64,000 bases of DNA from Sva-07 sp964651825 (GTDB lineage: Bacteria; Actinomycetota; Acidimicrobiia; Acidimicrobiales; Ilumatobacteraceae): positions 1-64,000 of the forward strand of contig CAZYWK010000009.1 of NCBI GenBank assembly GCA_964651825.1. The letters run 5' to 3'. Under the pieces are notes generated by a model. The model saw only the letters and a list, made by a program, of their open reading frames with translations, made no database searches and had not been told where the DNA came from. Shown here piece after piece: positions 42,627 through 51,160 of the stretch. The position numbers and the translations under genes were made by a program. The stretch's first letter is position 1. The number at the start of each line of letters is the position of its first letter.

Positions 42627-43984
42627 CGGTCCACCCCTCCGAGGACGGGGTCGACCGAGGAGATGGCGGCGACCGCGTCGGCGATCAGGCCGCCGCGCAT
42701 CATGTGCGGCAGGCACTGGATGTTGACGAAGGACGGGTCACGCATGTGCATCCGGTACGGGCGCGACGATCCGTCGCTGGCGATGTAGCAGCCGATCTCG
42801 CCGCGCGGGCTCTCGATGCCGACGTAGGCCTCGCCCTCGGGCACCTTGAAGCCCTCGGTGAAGATCTTGAAGTGGTGGATGAGCGCCTCCATCGACTCGT
42901 CGATGCGCGCCCGCGGCGGCGGGGTGACCTTCTTGTCCTGGATCCGGAAGTCGCCAGGAGGCATCCGGTCGAGGATCTGCTCGACGATGCGCATCGACTC
43001 GCGGATCTCGGCCAAGCGGATCGCGTACCGGTCGAACGCGTCGCCGTACGAGCCGACGATCACGTCGAACTCCATCTCCTCGTAGTGCGCGTAGGGCAGG
43101 TCGCGGCGCAGGTCCCACTCGACCCCGGTCGAGCGCAGCGTCGGGCCGGTGGCGCCGAGGGCGACGGCTTCGCTCGGCGTGATCACGGCGACACCCTGCA
43201 GGCGCTCGCGCCAGATCGGCTGGCCCGTCATCAAGGTGTCGTACTCGTCGAGGCGGGGTGGGAGCATGTCGAGCAGGTGCAGCACACCGTCACGCCACCC
43301 CGCGGGCAGGTCGGCGGCGACGCCGCCGGGGCGGATGTAGTTGTGGTTCATCCGCAGGCCGGTGACCTCCTGGAAGAAGCGCAACACCTCCTCGCGCTCG
43401 CGCCAGCCGTAGATCATCATCGACACCGCGCCGAGGTCCATGCCGTTGGTGGCCATGAACAGCAGGTGGCTGGCGATGCGGCTCATCTCGGCCATCAGCA
43501 TCCGGATCCAGACGGCGCGGTCGGGGATCTCCTCGTCGATGCCGAGCAGCTTCTCGGTGGCCATCGCGAAGGCGAGCTCGTTGGCGATCGGGCTCAGGTA
43601 GTCCATGCGGGTGACGTTCGTTCCGCCCTGCATGTACGCCAGCTGCTCGCCCGTCTTCTCCATGCCGGTGTGCAGGTAACCGATGATCGGCTTGCAGCGC
43701 AGCACCTTTTCGCCCTGGAGCTCGAGCATGAGACGCAGCACGCCGTGGGTCGACGGGTGCTGCGGGCCCATGTTCATGATCATCGTCTGATCCTCGTCGG
43801 GATCTTCCGGCAGGTCGCCGAGCTTGGCGGCCTCGGTCTCGCTCATCCGCAGCACCGCGCCGACCTCGCGCATCAGCTCGGTGGCGGTGAGCTCGCTGCG
43901 TGGCCTGAGCTGCTGGTCGCCCTCGTCGGTGGCGGGGACGAAGCGCAGGTAGTCGGTGTCGCGTTCTTCGGTGGGCGCAGCCAT
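42623..43984 (-). CDS. nuoD: NADH-quinone oxidoreductase subunit D
   Basis: 453-residue 49-kDa subunit lining the quinone site with NuoB. The hydrogenase-derived core is clear: MNMGPQHPSTHGVLRLMLEL, GYLHTGMEKTGE, RMDYLSPIANELAFA, ESPRGEIGCYIASDG and the C-terminal ISSVDPVLGGVDR. An N-terminal extension of about 65 residues precedes the core. Overlaps nuoC and nuoE by 4 nt. Confidence 0.96.
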   Translation of the reverse strand: MAAPTEERDTDYLRFVPATDEGDQQLRPRSELTATELMREVGAVLRMSETEAAKLGDLPEDPDEDQTMIMNMGPQHPSTHGVLRLMLELQGEKVLRCKPIIGYLHTGMEKTGEQLAYMQGGTNVTRMDYLSPIANELAFAMATEKLLGIDEEIPDRAVWIRMLMAEMSRIASHLLFMATNGMDLGAVSMMIYGWREREEVLRFFQEVTGLRMNHNYIRPGGVAADLPAGWRDGVLHLLDMLPPRLDEYDTLMTGQPIWRERLQGVAVITPSEAVALGATGPTLRSTGVEWDLRRDLPYAHYEEMEFDVIVGSYGDAFDRYAIRLAEIRESMRIVEQILDRMPPGDFRIQDKKVTPPPRARIDESMEALIHHFKIFTEGFKVPEGEAYVGIESPRGEIGCYIASDGSSRPYRMHMRDPSFVNIQCLPHMMRGGLIADAVAAISSVDPVLGGVDR

Positions 43985-44460
43985 CAGGTGTTCGCCTCTT
44001 TGAACTGGACCGGGATGGCGCCCACCTCGTAGTCCTTGCGGAGCGGGTGACCGATCCAGTCTTCCGGCATGAGGATCCGCGTCAGGTCGGGATGGCCGTC
44101 GAAGCTGATGCCGAACATGTCGAACGTCTCGCGCTCCATTGCCTCGCTGCCCGGGTAGAGGTCGAACAGCGACGGCAGGGTGGGCTCGGCTTCGGGCACC
44201 TGCACCCGGATCCTGATCCGGCGACGGGCGCTCAGGTCGAGCAGGTTCACGACCACTTCGAAGCGCTCGCGGGCGACGTCGGCCGGCAACGGACGGCCCA
44301 TGTGCTGCAGGTAGTCGACCCCGGTCAGGTCGATGCACATGGTGAAGCCGTCGTCGTCCAACGACTTGATCAACGCCAGATAGCCGGCGACGTCGGTGTG
44401 CAACACCTCGGGCAGACCCGCCTCGATCGTCTCCACCGCGTCGGTCGTCGCGTCGGTCAT
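43984..44460 (-). CDS. nuoC: NADH-quinone oxidoreductase subunit C
   Basis: 158-residue 30-kDa subunit of the peripheral arm. The signature is ERETFDMFGISFDGHPDLTR followed by WIGHPLRKDYEVG. It is a separate gene here, not fused to nuoD as in E. coli, and slightly short at the N-terminus. Confidence 0.95.
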   Translation of the reverse strand: MTDATTDAVETIEAGLPEVLHTDVAGYLALIKSLDDDGFTMCIDLTGVDYLQHMGRPLPADVARERFEVVVNLLDLSARRRIRIRVQVPEAEPTLPSLFDLYPGSEAMERETFDMFGISFDGHPDLTRILMPEDWIGHPLRKDYEVGAIPVQFKEANT

Positions 44461-45050
44461 CGCTTGGCTCCGAGCAGCACCGGCGACTCGATCGAGTCGG
44501 GGATCGGGATGTAGTCGACGTGGACGTTGGCCCCGGCGCCGGAGTCGGCGCGGCGCTTCATGATCTCCTTGGTCTCGATCAGCCCGTGGAGCGTCTCGAT
44601 GGCGTGGATCAGGGTCTCGGGTGTGGGCGGGCAACCCGGCGCGTACACGTCGACCGGCACGATCTGATCGACGCCCTGCACGATCGCGTAGTTGTTGAAC
44701 ATGCCGCCCGACGACGCGCACACGCCCATCGAGATGACCCACTTCGGTTCCATCATCTGGTCGTAGACCTGGCGGAGCACCGGGGCCATCTTCTGGCTGA
44801 CGCGGCCCGCCACGATCATGATGTCGGCGTGACGCGGCGAGGCGCGGAACACCTCCATGCCGAAGCGGGAGATGTCGTAGTGGGCGCCCCCGGTGGCCAT
44901 CATCTCGATGGCACAGCAGGCGAGACCGAACGATGCCGGCCACGACGAGCGCGACCGCGACCAGTTGACGATGTCTTCGATCCTGCCCGTGATGACGTTG
45001 TGTGAGAGCCCGCCGAGTCCGTCGTCGAGCACATCGTTGACGATGCCCAT
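44457..45050 (-). CDS. nuoB: NADH-quinone oxidoreductase subunit B
   Basis: 197-residue subunit holding cluster N2 next to the quinone site. Cluster cysteines are the adjacent pair in GLACCAIEMM, that in SMGVCASSGGMF and that in VYAPGCPPTPETL. Conserved SRFGMEVFRASPRHADIMIV is present. ATG 45050 lies 9 nt after the nuoA stop. Confidence 0.96.
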   Translation of the reverse strand: MGIVNDVLDDGLGGLSHNVITGRIEDIVNWSRSRSSWPASFGLACCAIEMMATGGAHYDISRFGMEVFRASPRHADIMIVAGRVSQKMAPVLRQVYDQMMEPKWVISMGVCASSGGMFNNYAIVQGVDQIVPVDVYAPGCPPTPETLIHAIETLHGLIETKEIMKRRADSGAGANVHVDYIPIPDSIESPVLLGAKR

Positions 45051-45059
45051 GTGATGTCC

Positions 45060-45536
45060 TTACGCGGCTTCGTCGTCGGCGGGCGCTCGCCCTTCGGTTC
45101 CGACGCGGCGAACCGTCGTGGTCAGGGTGCGGTCGGGGGTGACCATGGCGGCGTCGCTGAGCAGGTTGCGCACCGTGCCGATCGGGCCCCAGTCGAGGCC
45201 GCCGCGGGCCACTTCGTAGACGAACGTGGCGAAGAAGATCACGGAGAACACCAGCACGGCCCAGAAGCCGTACGCGCCCAGCGTGTCGTGCGCGACGGCG
45301 TAGGGATAGATGAACACGATCTCGATGTCGAACATGACGAACAGCATCGCGACCACGTAGAAGCTGACCGGGAAGCGTTCCGGCGGCTCACGCGATGGGA
45401 CGATGCCGCACTCGTACGGTGCCTCCTTCGCCGACGACGGCCGGCGCGGGGCCAGCAGCCGGGACGCGCCGTAGCTGACCACGCCGAACACGAGGGCGAG
45501 GACCATGAGGACGACGATCGGGAGGTACTGCGCCAT
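45060..45536 (-). CDS. nuoA: NADH-quinone oxidoreductase subunit A
   Basis: 158 residues, three membrane helices. The loop motif APYECGIVPSREPPERFPVSFYVVAM with the conserved YECG cysteine and the acidic helix FVMFDIEIVFIYPYAVAH identify it. The C-terminal tail of about 40 residues is longer than in E. coli. It starts 3 nt after the stop of the unknown membrane protein gene, so complex I is transcribed with the cytochrome genes upstream. Confidence 0.95.
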   Translation of the reverse strand: MAQYLPIVVLMVLALVFGVVSYGASRLLAPRRPSSAKEAPYECGIVPSREPPERFPVSFYVVAMLFVMFDIEIVFIYPYAVAHDTLGAYGFWAVLVFSVIFFATFVYEVARGGLDWGPIGTVRNLLSDAAMVTPDRTLTTTVRRVGTEGRAPADDEAA

Positions 45537-45539
45537 GGC

Positions 45540-46400
45540 TCAGACCGAGACGGTCTCTTTCTCGGTGGCGCTGGTGTCGACGGCGGCCTTTCCGACCGGG
45601 ACGATCGGCTTGGCGAGGTTCTCGCGCAGGATGCGCTCACGACGGTGCAACAGGTAGCACAGTGCGAGGAAGATCGCTCCGCCGCCGATCGTCAGCACCA
45701 TCGCCGGCTGACGCTTGGCGCCGAGATCGCGGACCATGTACACGTACTGGCGCTGTTGGGTGTCGTCGATCGCGGGTGGGATCGGGGCGCGCCCAGGCTC
45801 GGTGCGGACCTGCACGAGCGGTGCCGCCTCGGCGAGCACGTAGTGCGGCTCGTGGAAGAAGGCGAGGAAGTCGAGCGTGTCGTTGATCTTGGGGGAGCGC
45901 TCGCCACCGAGGTCGAAGACTTCGACGATCTGGAACTGGCCGGCCTCGAAGGCCTCCACCTCTTCGAGGAACACCGCCGCCTGGGCCTGCACCTGACCGA
46001 ACTCGGCCGACGAGTTGTCGAGGATCTCCCAGCCCTGCACGAGCAGTTGCTCGGCGACCAGTTCGGACTCTTCGACCGGCGTGGCGTCAGCCGGGATGTC
46101 GGGCTTGGTCTCGAGGACTCCGGCCGAGTACAGCGCCTGGGTGTCCTGCAGGACGGTCTTGCCCGGCACCTCGGCCCACGTGGGGTCGGGGCCCTTCAGG
46201 CCGATGCCGTAGATCCACCACGTCATCCCCATCAGCATCAACCACCCGAACAGGGCGGTGAGCGTGACGAGGAACGCGAGCCTCGCCCCCATGTTGGTGG
46301 CGAGGATCATGTAGATGCTGCCGCAGAGGATGACCACGGCGATGATGACCGTGAGCAGGCCCCGGATCTCGGGTTCCCAACCGATTGCCAACAGCGACAT
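45540..46400 (-). CDS. Unknown membrane protein between the cytochrome and nuo genes
   Basis: 286 residues. Three hydrophobic helices at about 12-35, 38-60 (LLTVIIAVVILCGSIYMILA, LAFLVTLTALFGWLMLMGMTWWIYGIGL) and a last one at about 240-262 (MVLTIGGGAIFLALCYLLH) bracket an acidic soluble domain of about 175 residues (EESELVAEQLLVQGWEILDN, AEFGQVQAQAAVFLEEVEAF). No cofactor motif or cysteine pair is visible. Overlaps of 4 nt with the diheme cytochrome c gene and 3 nt spacing to nuoA imply a respiratory role, perhaps assembly or linkage of the two complexes. I recognise no named family. Confidence 0.7.
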   Translation of the reverse strand: MSLLAIGWEPEIRGLLTVIIAVVILCGSIYMILATNMGARLAFLVTLTALFGWLMLMGMTWWIYGIGLKGPDPTWAEVPGKTVLQDTQALYSAGVLETKPDIPADATPVEESELVAEQLLVQGWEILDNSSAEFGQVQAQAAVFLEEVEAFEAGQFQIVEVFDLGGERSPKINDTLDFLAFFHEPHYVLAEAAPLVQVRTEPGRAPIPPAIDDTQQRQYVYMVRDLGAKRQPAMVLTIGGGAIFLALCYLLHRRERILRENLAKPIVPVGKAAVDTSATEKETVSV

Positions 46401-47470
46401 CACAGGCTCCGGACGTATTCGACGATGGCTTGGATCTGCTCGTCGGTGAGCATCGTGCCGAACCCCGGCATGCGGCCGCTGCCCTGGCCGTTGCGGCCGT
46501 ACAGCTTGCCTTCCTCCGAGCCCGACTTGATGAAGGCGACCATGCTGGCTTCGCCGGTGAAGTGGTTGTTCACCGCGCCGCCGGTGAGGTTCCACCCGAA
46601 CGCGCCCTGGCCGGTGGTGGTCGGCTCGTTGTAGCTCCAGCCGAGCGTGTGGCAGCGGGCGCAGCTGTAGGCGCCGCTGGCGAGCTCGAGGTTGAAGAGC
46701 GCCTCGCCGTAGGAGTCGGCGTCGCCCTCGTCGACGGCCTTGCGGGCAGCGGCTTCGATGTCGTCTTGGATGCTGGTCGGCAGATGGCCCGAATCGCAGT
46801 TCATCGGATCCTCCCCCTCGAGGCAGTCCTCACGGGGGATCTGGATGCTGTGCATGTAGGCGATCAGGTTGTCGATCTGCTGGGTGTTCATCGGGCCGCC
46901 GCCGACGAGGCCCCAGGGCGACATCGGCGAGAACGGTCGCCCGTAGTTGAGGATGAAGCGGACCTCGTCGTCGGTGAAGCGGTAGAAGACCGTGTTCAAC
47001 GCCGGCGCCTTCCAGTTGACCGCCTGCACCTCGCCGGTGTTCGGGTCGGTGACGGTGAACGGGGCTTCGCCGCCGACGGCCTGCATGCCGCCGTGGCAGC
47101 CGGCACAGTTGAAGCCGCCCTCGGCGGTGGGCGCGAACAGCTGCGAGCCCCAGCTGGCGAACCGGTTCTCCCAGCCCTCCTCGGCGCCCGCCTGCCGGCT
47201 GGGTTCGAACACCCAGTAGAGCGGCAGTGCGACCACGATGACGGCCAGCAGCAGTACGCCCATCAACTGGACGCGCTCGAGGCGCGGACCTTCGAGTGTC
47301 TCGTCGTCGTAGTACGGCTTGCGGTTGGCCGCCAGCTCGATCTCCGAGCCGACCTCCTTGCGCCCGCCGATGACGTTGAAGATGCCGTAGATCAACCACC
47401 CGATGGCGATCGCGACGAACGCGATGACCGCAATGGTGGTGGTGGTGCTGGCGAGGATCACTCCGGTCAT
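46400..47470 (-). CDS. Membrane-bound diheme cytochrome c
   Basis: 356 residues. Two N-terminal helices (about 7-33 and 68-86: IAVIAFVAIAIGWLIYGIF, VQLMGVLLLAVIVVALPLYWV) precede two class I cytochrome c domains with heme sites CAGCH (about residue 122) and CARCH (about 272); the axial methionines are likely in PFSPMSPWG and GRMPGFGTM. It would take electrons from the Rieske protein of the cytochrome bc complex, comparable to actinobacterial QcrC but with a different anchor and spacing. Overlaps the Rieske and unknown genes by 4 nt. Confidence 0.88.
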   Translation of the reverse strand: MTGVILASTTTTIAVIAFVAIAIGWLIYGIFNVIGGRKEVGSEIELAANRKPYYDDETLEGPRLERVQLMGVLLLAVIVVALPLYWVFEPSRQAGAEEGWENRFASWGSQLFAPTAEGGFNCAGCHGGMQAVGGEAPFTVTDPNTGEVQAVNWKAPALNTVFYRFTDDEVRFILNYGRPFSPMSPWGLVGGGPMNTQQIDNLIAYMHSIQIPREDCLEGEDPMNCDSGHLPTSIQDDIEAAARKAVDEGDADSYGEALFNLELASGAYSCARCHTLGWSYNEPTTTGQGAFGWNLTGGAVNNHFTGEASMVAFIKSGSEEGKLYGRNGQGSGRMPGFGTMLTDEQIQAIVEYVRSL

Positions 47471-48342
47471 CAGTGCTCCCCACCGCCGGTGCAGTGCGGA
47501 CCCTCGGCCTCCTGGCCGGTGGTGTTCACACCGATCGCCGGGCCGGTCACGGCCTTGCTGGTGTCGATCGTGACGTCGTCGTTGGCAGCGACGGTGGCCG
47601 GGAACCGGTCCATGCCGCGCGGCGCGGGGCCGCCCTTCTTCTCACCGGCGCGGTTGTACTGCGAGCCGTGGCACTGGCACTCGAACCACTGGCTGGTGAG
47701 GCACTGCGGGACGCGGCAACCGAGATGCGGGCACTTCTGGCTCAGCACCACGATGCCCTGGCGCATCGCCACGAGCAGGTTCTCGGGATAGACGAGCTCG
47801 GCGGCCGGGAGGGCTTCCTCCGGGTACTCGGTGATCCAGCTGCGGGCCTCGGCGGCGTAGAAGAAGCCGTTGCCCTGCTTGATGCCGTCTTTGATCGCGC
47901 CGAGCTTGCCGACGGTGACCTGGCCGCCGAAGCCGCCGGTGCCGGTCGGCCACAAGAACGCGACGAACGCCGCGGCGGCGAACGTGACGATGCCGACGCT
48001 CATCAGCGACACCGCGGCGCGGTTGAAGAACTGGCGGCGCGACTCGCCGATCGCCTCGGGGTCGGGTGGTGTCCACGGCACCATGTCGGCGGTGGTGTCG
48101 ACGGTGGCGAGTGCGGTGCCGGTGCGGGCCGCAGTGCCGGCAGCCTCGACTTGCGCGGCCGTCGCGGTGGCGGGAGCCGCGGCCGGCGCGGCGGTGTGGG
48201 CGGCACGGTCGCGGCGGACGGTCTCGCCCGAGAGCGCTCCCGCGCCGCGCACGTCGCTGCGGCGGGCGAGCGTGAAGAACGCGATCGCGGCCAGCACGAC
48301 GACGACGCCGATGATGATTCCGATGACTGCTGCAGTGCTCAT
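47470..48342 (-). CDS. qcrA: Rieske [2Fe-2S] protein of the cytochrome bc complex
   Basis: 290 residues. A first helix at about 5-27 (VIGIIIGVVVVLAAIAFFTL), an Ala/Thr-rich linker, then a second helix at about 113-135 (VSLMSVGIVTFAAAAFVAFL) following the twin-arginine-like SRRQFFNRAA, and the Rieske domain. The cluster ligands are Cys/His in QKCPHLGCRVP and CQCHGSQYNRAG. The pair of arginines with Phe-Phe is compatible with Tat-dependent insertion, as is usual for Rieske proteins. It accepts electrons from menaquinol and reduces the adjacent diheme cytochrome c. Confidence 0.92.
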   Translation of the reverse strand: MSTAAVIGIIIGVVVVLAAIAFFTLARRSDVRGAGALSGETVRRDRAAHTAAPAAAPATATAAQVEAAGTAARTGTALATVDTTADMVPWTPPDPEAIGESRRQFFNRAAVSLMSVGIVTFAAAAFVAFLWPTGTGGFGGQVTVGKLGAIKDGIKQGNGFFYAAEARSWITEYPEEALPAAELVYPENLLVAMRQGIVVLSQKCPHLGCRVPQCLTSQWFECQCHGSQYNRAGEKKGGPAPRGMDRFPATVAANDDVTIDTSKAVTGPAIGVNTTGQEAEGPHCTGGGEH

Positions 48343-48379
48343 GACAGGACTCCTTTCACGATCGGTTGGGTCGCCGTCT

Positions 48380-49151
48380 CTAGAGCTCGAAGAACAAGCC
48401 GTCGACCCACGGCAGGACGAAGTTGAAGCCGGGGCCACGGAAGAACGATCCGATGATCACGAGCACGGCCCAGAACATGAGGTGCACGGTCATCAGGGAG
48501 GTGACGAACTTGCGATCCTCCGGCTTGTTCGACGGGTTGCGGTCGAGGTAGGGCGCGAGGATCAACGCGATCAGACCGACGCCGGGGATCGTGACGCCGG
48601 CGACCATCGGGTGGAACATCGTGAGCAGTTCCTGCAGGCCGAGGAAGTACCACGGCGCCTTCGACGGGTTCGGCGTCTGGTTCGTGTTGGCCAACTGCAG
48701 CAGCGGCGCGTTGACGAACACCGAGAAGATGGTGACCAGCGCCGTGCAGGCGAGGGCGGCGACGAACTCGGTGGCGAGCAGGTGCGGCCAGGTGTGGACC
48801 TTGTCGACGGGCGTGGCCTTGACGTCTTGGATCGAGCCCGACTTGACGACGGTGAGCAGGCGCTGCGTGTGGCCACCAGGGCCAGCTCCCACGGGGACAC
48901 CCGCTGCGCCGGCGGGAGCGGCGACGACGGCGCCGACCTTGTCGGCCACGGCGACAGCACCAGCGGCTGCGGCGGCGGGCTCGTCGCCCGANNNNNNNNN
49001 NNNNNNNNNNNNNNNNNNNNNNNNNNNNNNNNNNNNNNNNNNNNNNNNNNNNNNNNNNNNNNNNNNNNNNNNNNNNNNNNNNNNNNNNNNNGGCCGACTT
49101 GTCGCGGGCGGCCTGCGCCCGCTTCAGCAGGTGTTCGGGGATCTCGGTCAT
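48380..49151 (-). CDS. Cytochrome b C-terminal-domain protein (subunit IV-like), interrupted by an assembly gap
   Basis: The membrane part (about 160 residues, three to four helices: FVAALACTALVTIFSVFVNA, PGVGLIALILAPYLD, MTVHLMFWAVLVIIGSFFRG) contains the PEWY-type quinol site as KAPWYFLGLQELLTMFHP, the form seen in subunit IV proteins. The N-terminus starts at 49151 with MTEIPEHLLKRAQAARDKSA, followed by 100 N and then an Ala/Pro-rich stretch leading into the membrane part. Because 100 is not a multiple of three, a naive translation shifts frame; both flanks end on whole codons, so a true gap that is a multiple of three restores one protein. The gap content is unknown. Confidence 0.82.
48992..49091. 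other. Scaffold gap of 100 N
   Basis: Exactly 100 N, the conventional placeholder, inside a predicted Ala/Pro-rich low-complexity linker, which is a likely reason the assembly broke here. The real length is unknown. Confidence 0.98.
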
Positions 49152-49188
49152 GAGCGAGTCACCTCACCTTCGAGTGCAGTACGAGTCG

Positions 49189-49974
49189 TCACAGCGGGCC
49201 CGAGATCCCGCCGTCCTTGCGGACACGCCAGAAGTGGATGGCCATGAAGATGACGATCACGAACGGGAAGAACAACACGTGCAGCACGTACCATCGCAAC
49301 AGCGTCTCGGAGCCGATCTCGGCGCCGCCGAGCAGCACGAAGCGCACCTCCTGGCCGAACACCGGCGTGTAGCCCATCATGTTCGTGCCCACGGTGACGG
49401 CCCAGAGTGCGAGTTGGTCCCACGGCAGGAGATAGCCGGTGAACGACAGCAGCAGGGTGAGCGTCAACAGGATCACGCCGATCACCCAGTTGAACTCACG
49501 GGGCGGCTTGTACGCGCCGTGGTAGAAGACGCGGGCCATGTGGAGGAACACGGCGAGGACCATCAAGTGCGCGCCCCATCGGTGCATGTTTCTGACCAGC
49601 AACCCGAACGTGACGTTGGTCTGCAGGTTCTGGATGTTGTCCCAGGCCACCGTGGCCTCGGGCCGGTAGAAGAACATCAAGAAGATGCCTGTGACGGTCA
49701 GCAGGATGAACAAGAAGAAGCTGAGGCCGCCGAGGCAGAGCGTGTAGCTGACCTTGACCGCGTGGCGCTTCACCTTCACCGGGTGCAGGTGGTACAGCAC
49801 CGAGTTCATGATGACGTAGCTGCGGTTGCGCGGGCTGTCGGTGTAGCCCTTGCGGAAGATGGACCCCGGACGGAAGATCGAGCTCCACGCCTGGCTGCCC
49901 TGCACCGAGTCGACCGTGGAGGTGACGCGGTCTTTCACGGTGGGGCGGGGTTTGTCGTCGATGATCTTGGCCAT
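49189..49974 (-). CDS. Cytochrome b N-terminal-domain protein (b6-like)
   Basis: 261 residues with four membrane helices carrying both b hemes. The bis-histidine ligands are in RNMHRWGAHLMVLAVFLHMAR (helix B) and RWYVLHVLFFPFVIVIFMAIHFWRVRKDG (helix D). WDQLALWAVTVGTNMM lies in the quinol-site region. Being split from the C-terminal part it resembles cytochrome b6 plus subunit IV, not the fused QcrB of most actinobacteria. A basic N-terminal region of about 60 residues precedes the first helix. The two cytochrome b halves are 37 bp apart. Confidence 0.93.
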   Translation of the reverse strand: MAKIIDDKPRPTVKDRVTSTVDSVQGSQAWSSIFRPGSIFRKGYTDSPRNRSYVIMNSVLYHLHPVKVKRHAVKVSYTLCLGGLSFFLFILLTVTGIFLMFFYRPEATVAWDNIQNLQTNVTFGLLVRNMHRWGAHLMVLAVFLHMARVFYHGAYKPPREFNWVIGVILLTLTLLLSFTGYLLPWDQLALWAVTVGTNMMGYTPVFGQEVRFVLLGGAEIGSETLLRWYVLHVLFFPFVIVIFMAIHFWRVRKDGGISGPL

Positions 49975-50007
49975 GATGTTTGTTTGTCCGTCTCGTTCGG
50001 TCGGGGC

Positions 50008-50421
50008 TCAGAGCCTCATGCCGTAGCCGTAGCCGTGGTTGTTCGTTCGTACGTGGGAGTTCCCGGCCGCAGTGGCGGTGCCCACCTTGCCCAGGATGAT
50101 CACTCCGGTGGGGCACCGGTCGACGCACAGGGCGCAGCGCGTGCAGATGTCGTCGTCGATGGTGAACATGAAAGCGTCGGAGGGGTCGGTGCCGGGCTGT
50201 TCGGTGCCCTGCGCGTCGTCGACCGCGTCGACCGACACCATGTGGATGCACTTCCACGGGCAGATGTCGACGCAGCCCTCGCAGGCGATGCACTCGGTCT
50301 GGTCGATGTGGATGAACTGCTTGGGCTTGACGGCCTTGGTCAGGTAGTCGGCATCGACCTCGACGAGCATGTAGTCGTCGGTGAACGGCATCATCGGGGG
50401 GTTGGCGTCGGTCTTCGCCAT
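50008..50421 (-). CDS. Ferredoxin with two [4Fe-4S] clusters
   Basis: 137 residues with the motifs CIACEGCVDICPWKC and CTRCALCVDRCPTG, separated by a 40-residue insert, and a Gly/Tyr-rich C-terminus. It lacks membrane helices. Position directly before the cytochrome b gene, in the same operon, suggests it either feeds or is fed by the quinol-oxidising complex, or serves assembly. The exact electron partner is unknown; it is not a NuoI (which is present separately). Confidence 0.88.
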   Translation of the reverse strand: MAKTDANPPMMPFTDDYMLVEVDADYLTKAVKPKQFIHIDQTECIACEGCVDICPWKCIHMVSVDAVDDAQGTEQPGTDPSDAFMFTIDDDICTRCALCVDRCPTGVIILGKVGTATAAGNSHVRTNNHGYGYGMRL

Positions 50422-50428
50422 CGCTGCG

Positions 50429-50905
50429 CTATGCCTTCTTCACGAGCGGACGGCCATAGGTGGACACCGGCAGTTCCTTCGGCTTCACGTTGCCGCGCTT
50501 CTGCCACCACACGGCGAGGAAGATGTACAGCCCGAAGAAGATCACGTGCAGCAGGACCACGACGATGTCGCGGACCGCTTCGTACTGGAGGGTGATCGGG
50601 TTCCAGCCGCCCTGCGACTCCGGCTTGAGAATGCCACCCGGGCCGATGAGCAGCTTGTCCTTCGACCAACCGAGGTCTTTGTCGGCGTGGGCGATCCATT
50701 GGTGCGGCACGATGCCGAAGGCGAGGAAGAGCACCCCGAAGATGTACGCCGACGCCAGCATGGCCTGGCCCCAGTCGAACGGAGCGTCGACCGGGCGGCG
50801 CTTGCCGTAGGGGATGATCGCGAGCGAGAGCACCAAGGCACCGACGAACGACACGATGAAGGCCTGGTTCATGCCCGGCCACGCGAGCACATCGACGGCG
50901 ATCAT
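50429..50905 (-). CDS. Unknown small membrane protein heading the respiratory block
   Basis: 158 residues with three hydrophobic segments (about 13-33, 46-68, 112-135: FIVSFVGALVLSLAIIPYG, AMLASAYIFGVLFLAFGIV, VVVLLHVIFFGLYIFLAVWW). A soluble section between segments two and three has HADKDLGWSKDKLLIGPGG. No heme or metal motif is evident beyond scattered His residues (PHQWIAH, LLHVIF). It is the first gene of the block, 7 nt ahead of the ferredoxin, hence probably a small subunit or assembly factor of the cytochrome bc complex. Start ATG 50905 is 12 nt from a GGAGAGG Shine-Dalgarno, so the true start may differ. Confidence 0.75.
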   Translation of the reverse strand: MIAVDVLAWPGMNQAFIVSFVGALVLSLAIIPYGKRRPVDAPFDWGQAMLASAYIFGVLFLAFGIVPHQWIAHADKDLGWSKDKLLIGPGGILKPESQGGWNPITLQYEAVRDIVVVLLHVIFFGLYIFLAVWWQKRGNVKPKELPVSTYGRPLVKKA

Positions 50906-50926
50906 GGCGATTGCGTTCCTCTCCTA

Positions 50927-50958
50927 CTGGTTCTCGACGGTTGGCTGGTTCTCGACGG
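50927..50958. repeat. Two direct copies of CTGGTTCTCGACGG
   Basis: Copies at 50927-50940 and 50945-50958, an 18-bp period, in the leader of the respiratory block. The purpose is unknown. Confidence 0.6.
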
Positions 50959-51147
50959 GACGGGCACGGACCGTGTGTCCCGGTTGCACGACGACTGTAC
51001 TCGTCGGTGTCAGATGTACGAAGTCTGGCACCACACTCTGCCGAGCGCGCGAGGTTGTGCGTAAGTGCACCCGGATCGTGGGTCGTCCGCCAGGGCCTCG
51101 AATCCGGGTCGGATCGACGAGATTCCCGAAGTCGGGCGAACGCCATC

Positions 51148-51153
51148 TATCAT
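51148..51153 (+). promoter_or_regulatory. -10 box TATCAT of the cytochrome c gene, leaderless spacing
   Basis: TATCAT followed by 7 nt and the GTG start at 51161. It is divergent from the respiratory block; the 255-bp gap 50906-51160 contains no other gene. Confidence 0.5.
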
Positions 51154-51160
51154 CGGCGCA

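Noticed and set aside
48339..49151. Apparent continuous reading frame across the N run ending at 48339
   Set aside because: The frame after the gap is arginine-rich nonsense; the true frame ending at 48380 encodes the cytochrome b domain. The shift comes from the placeholder gap length.
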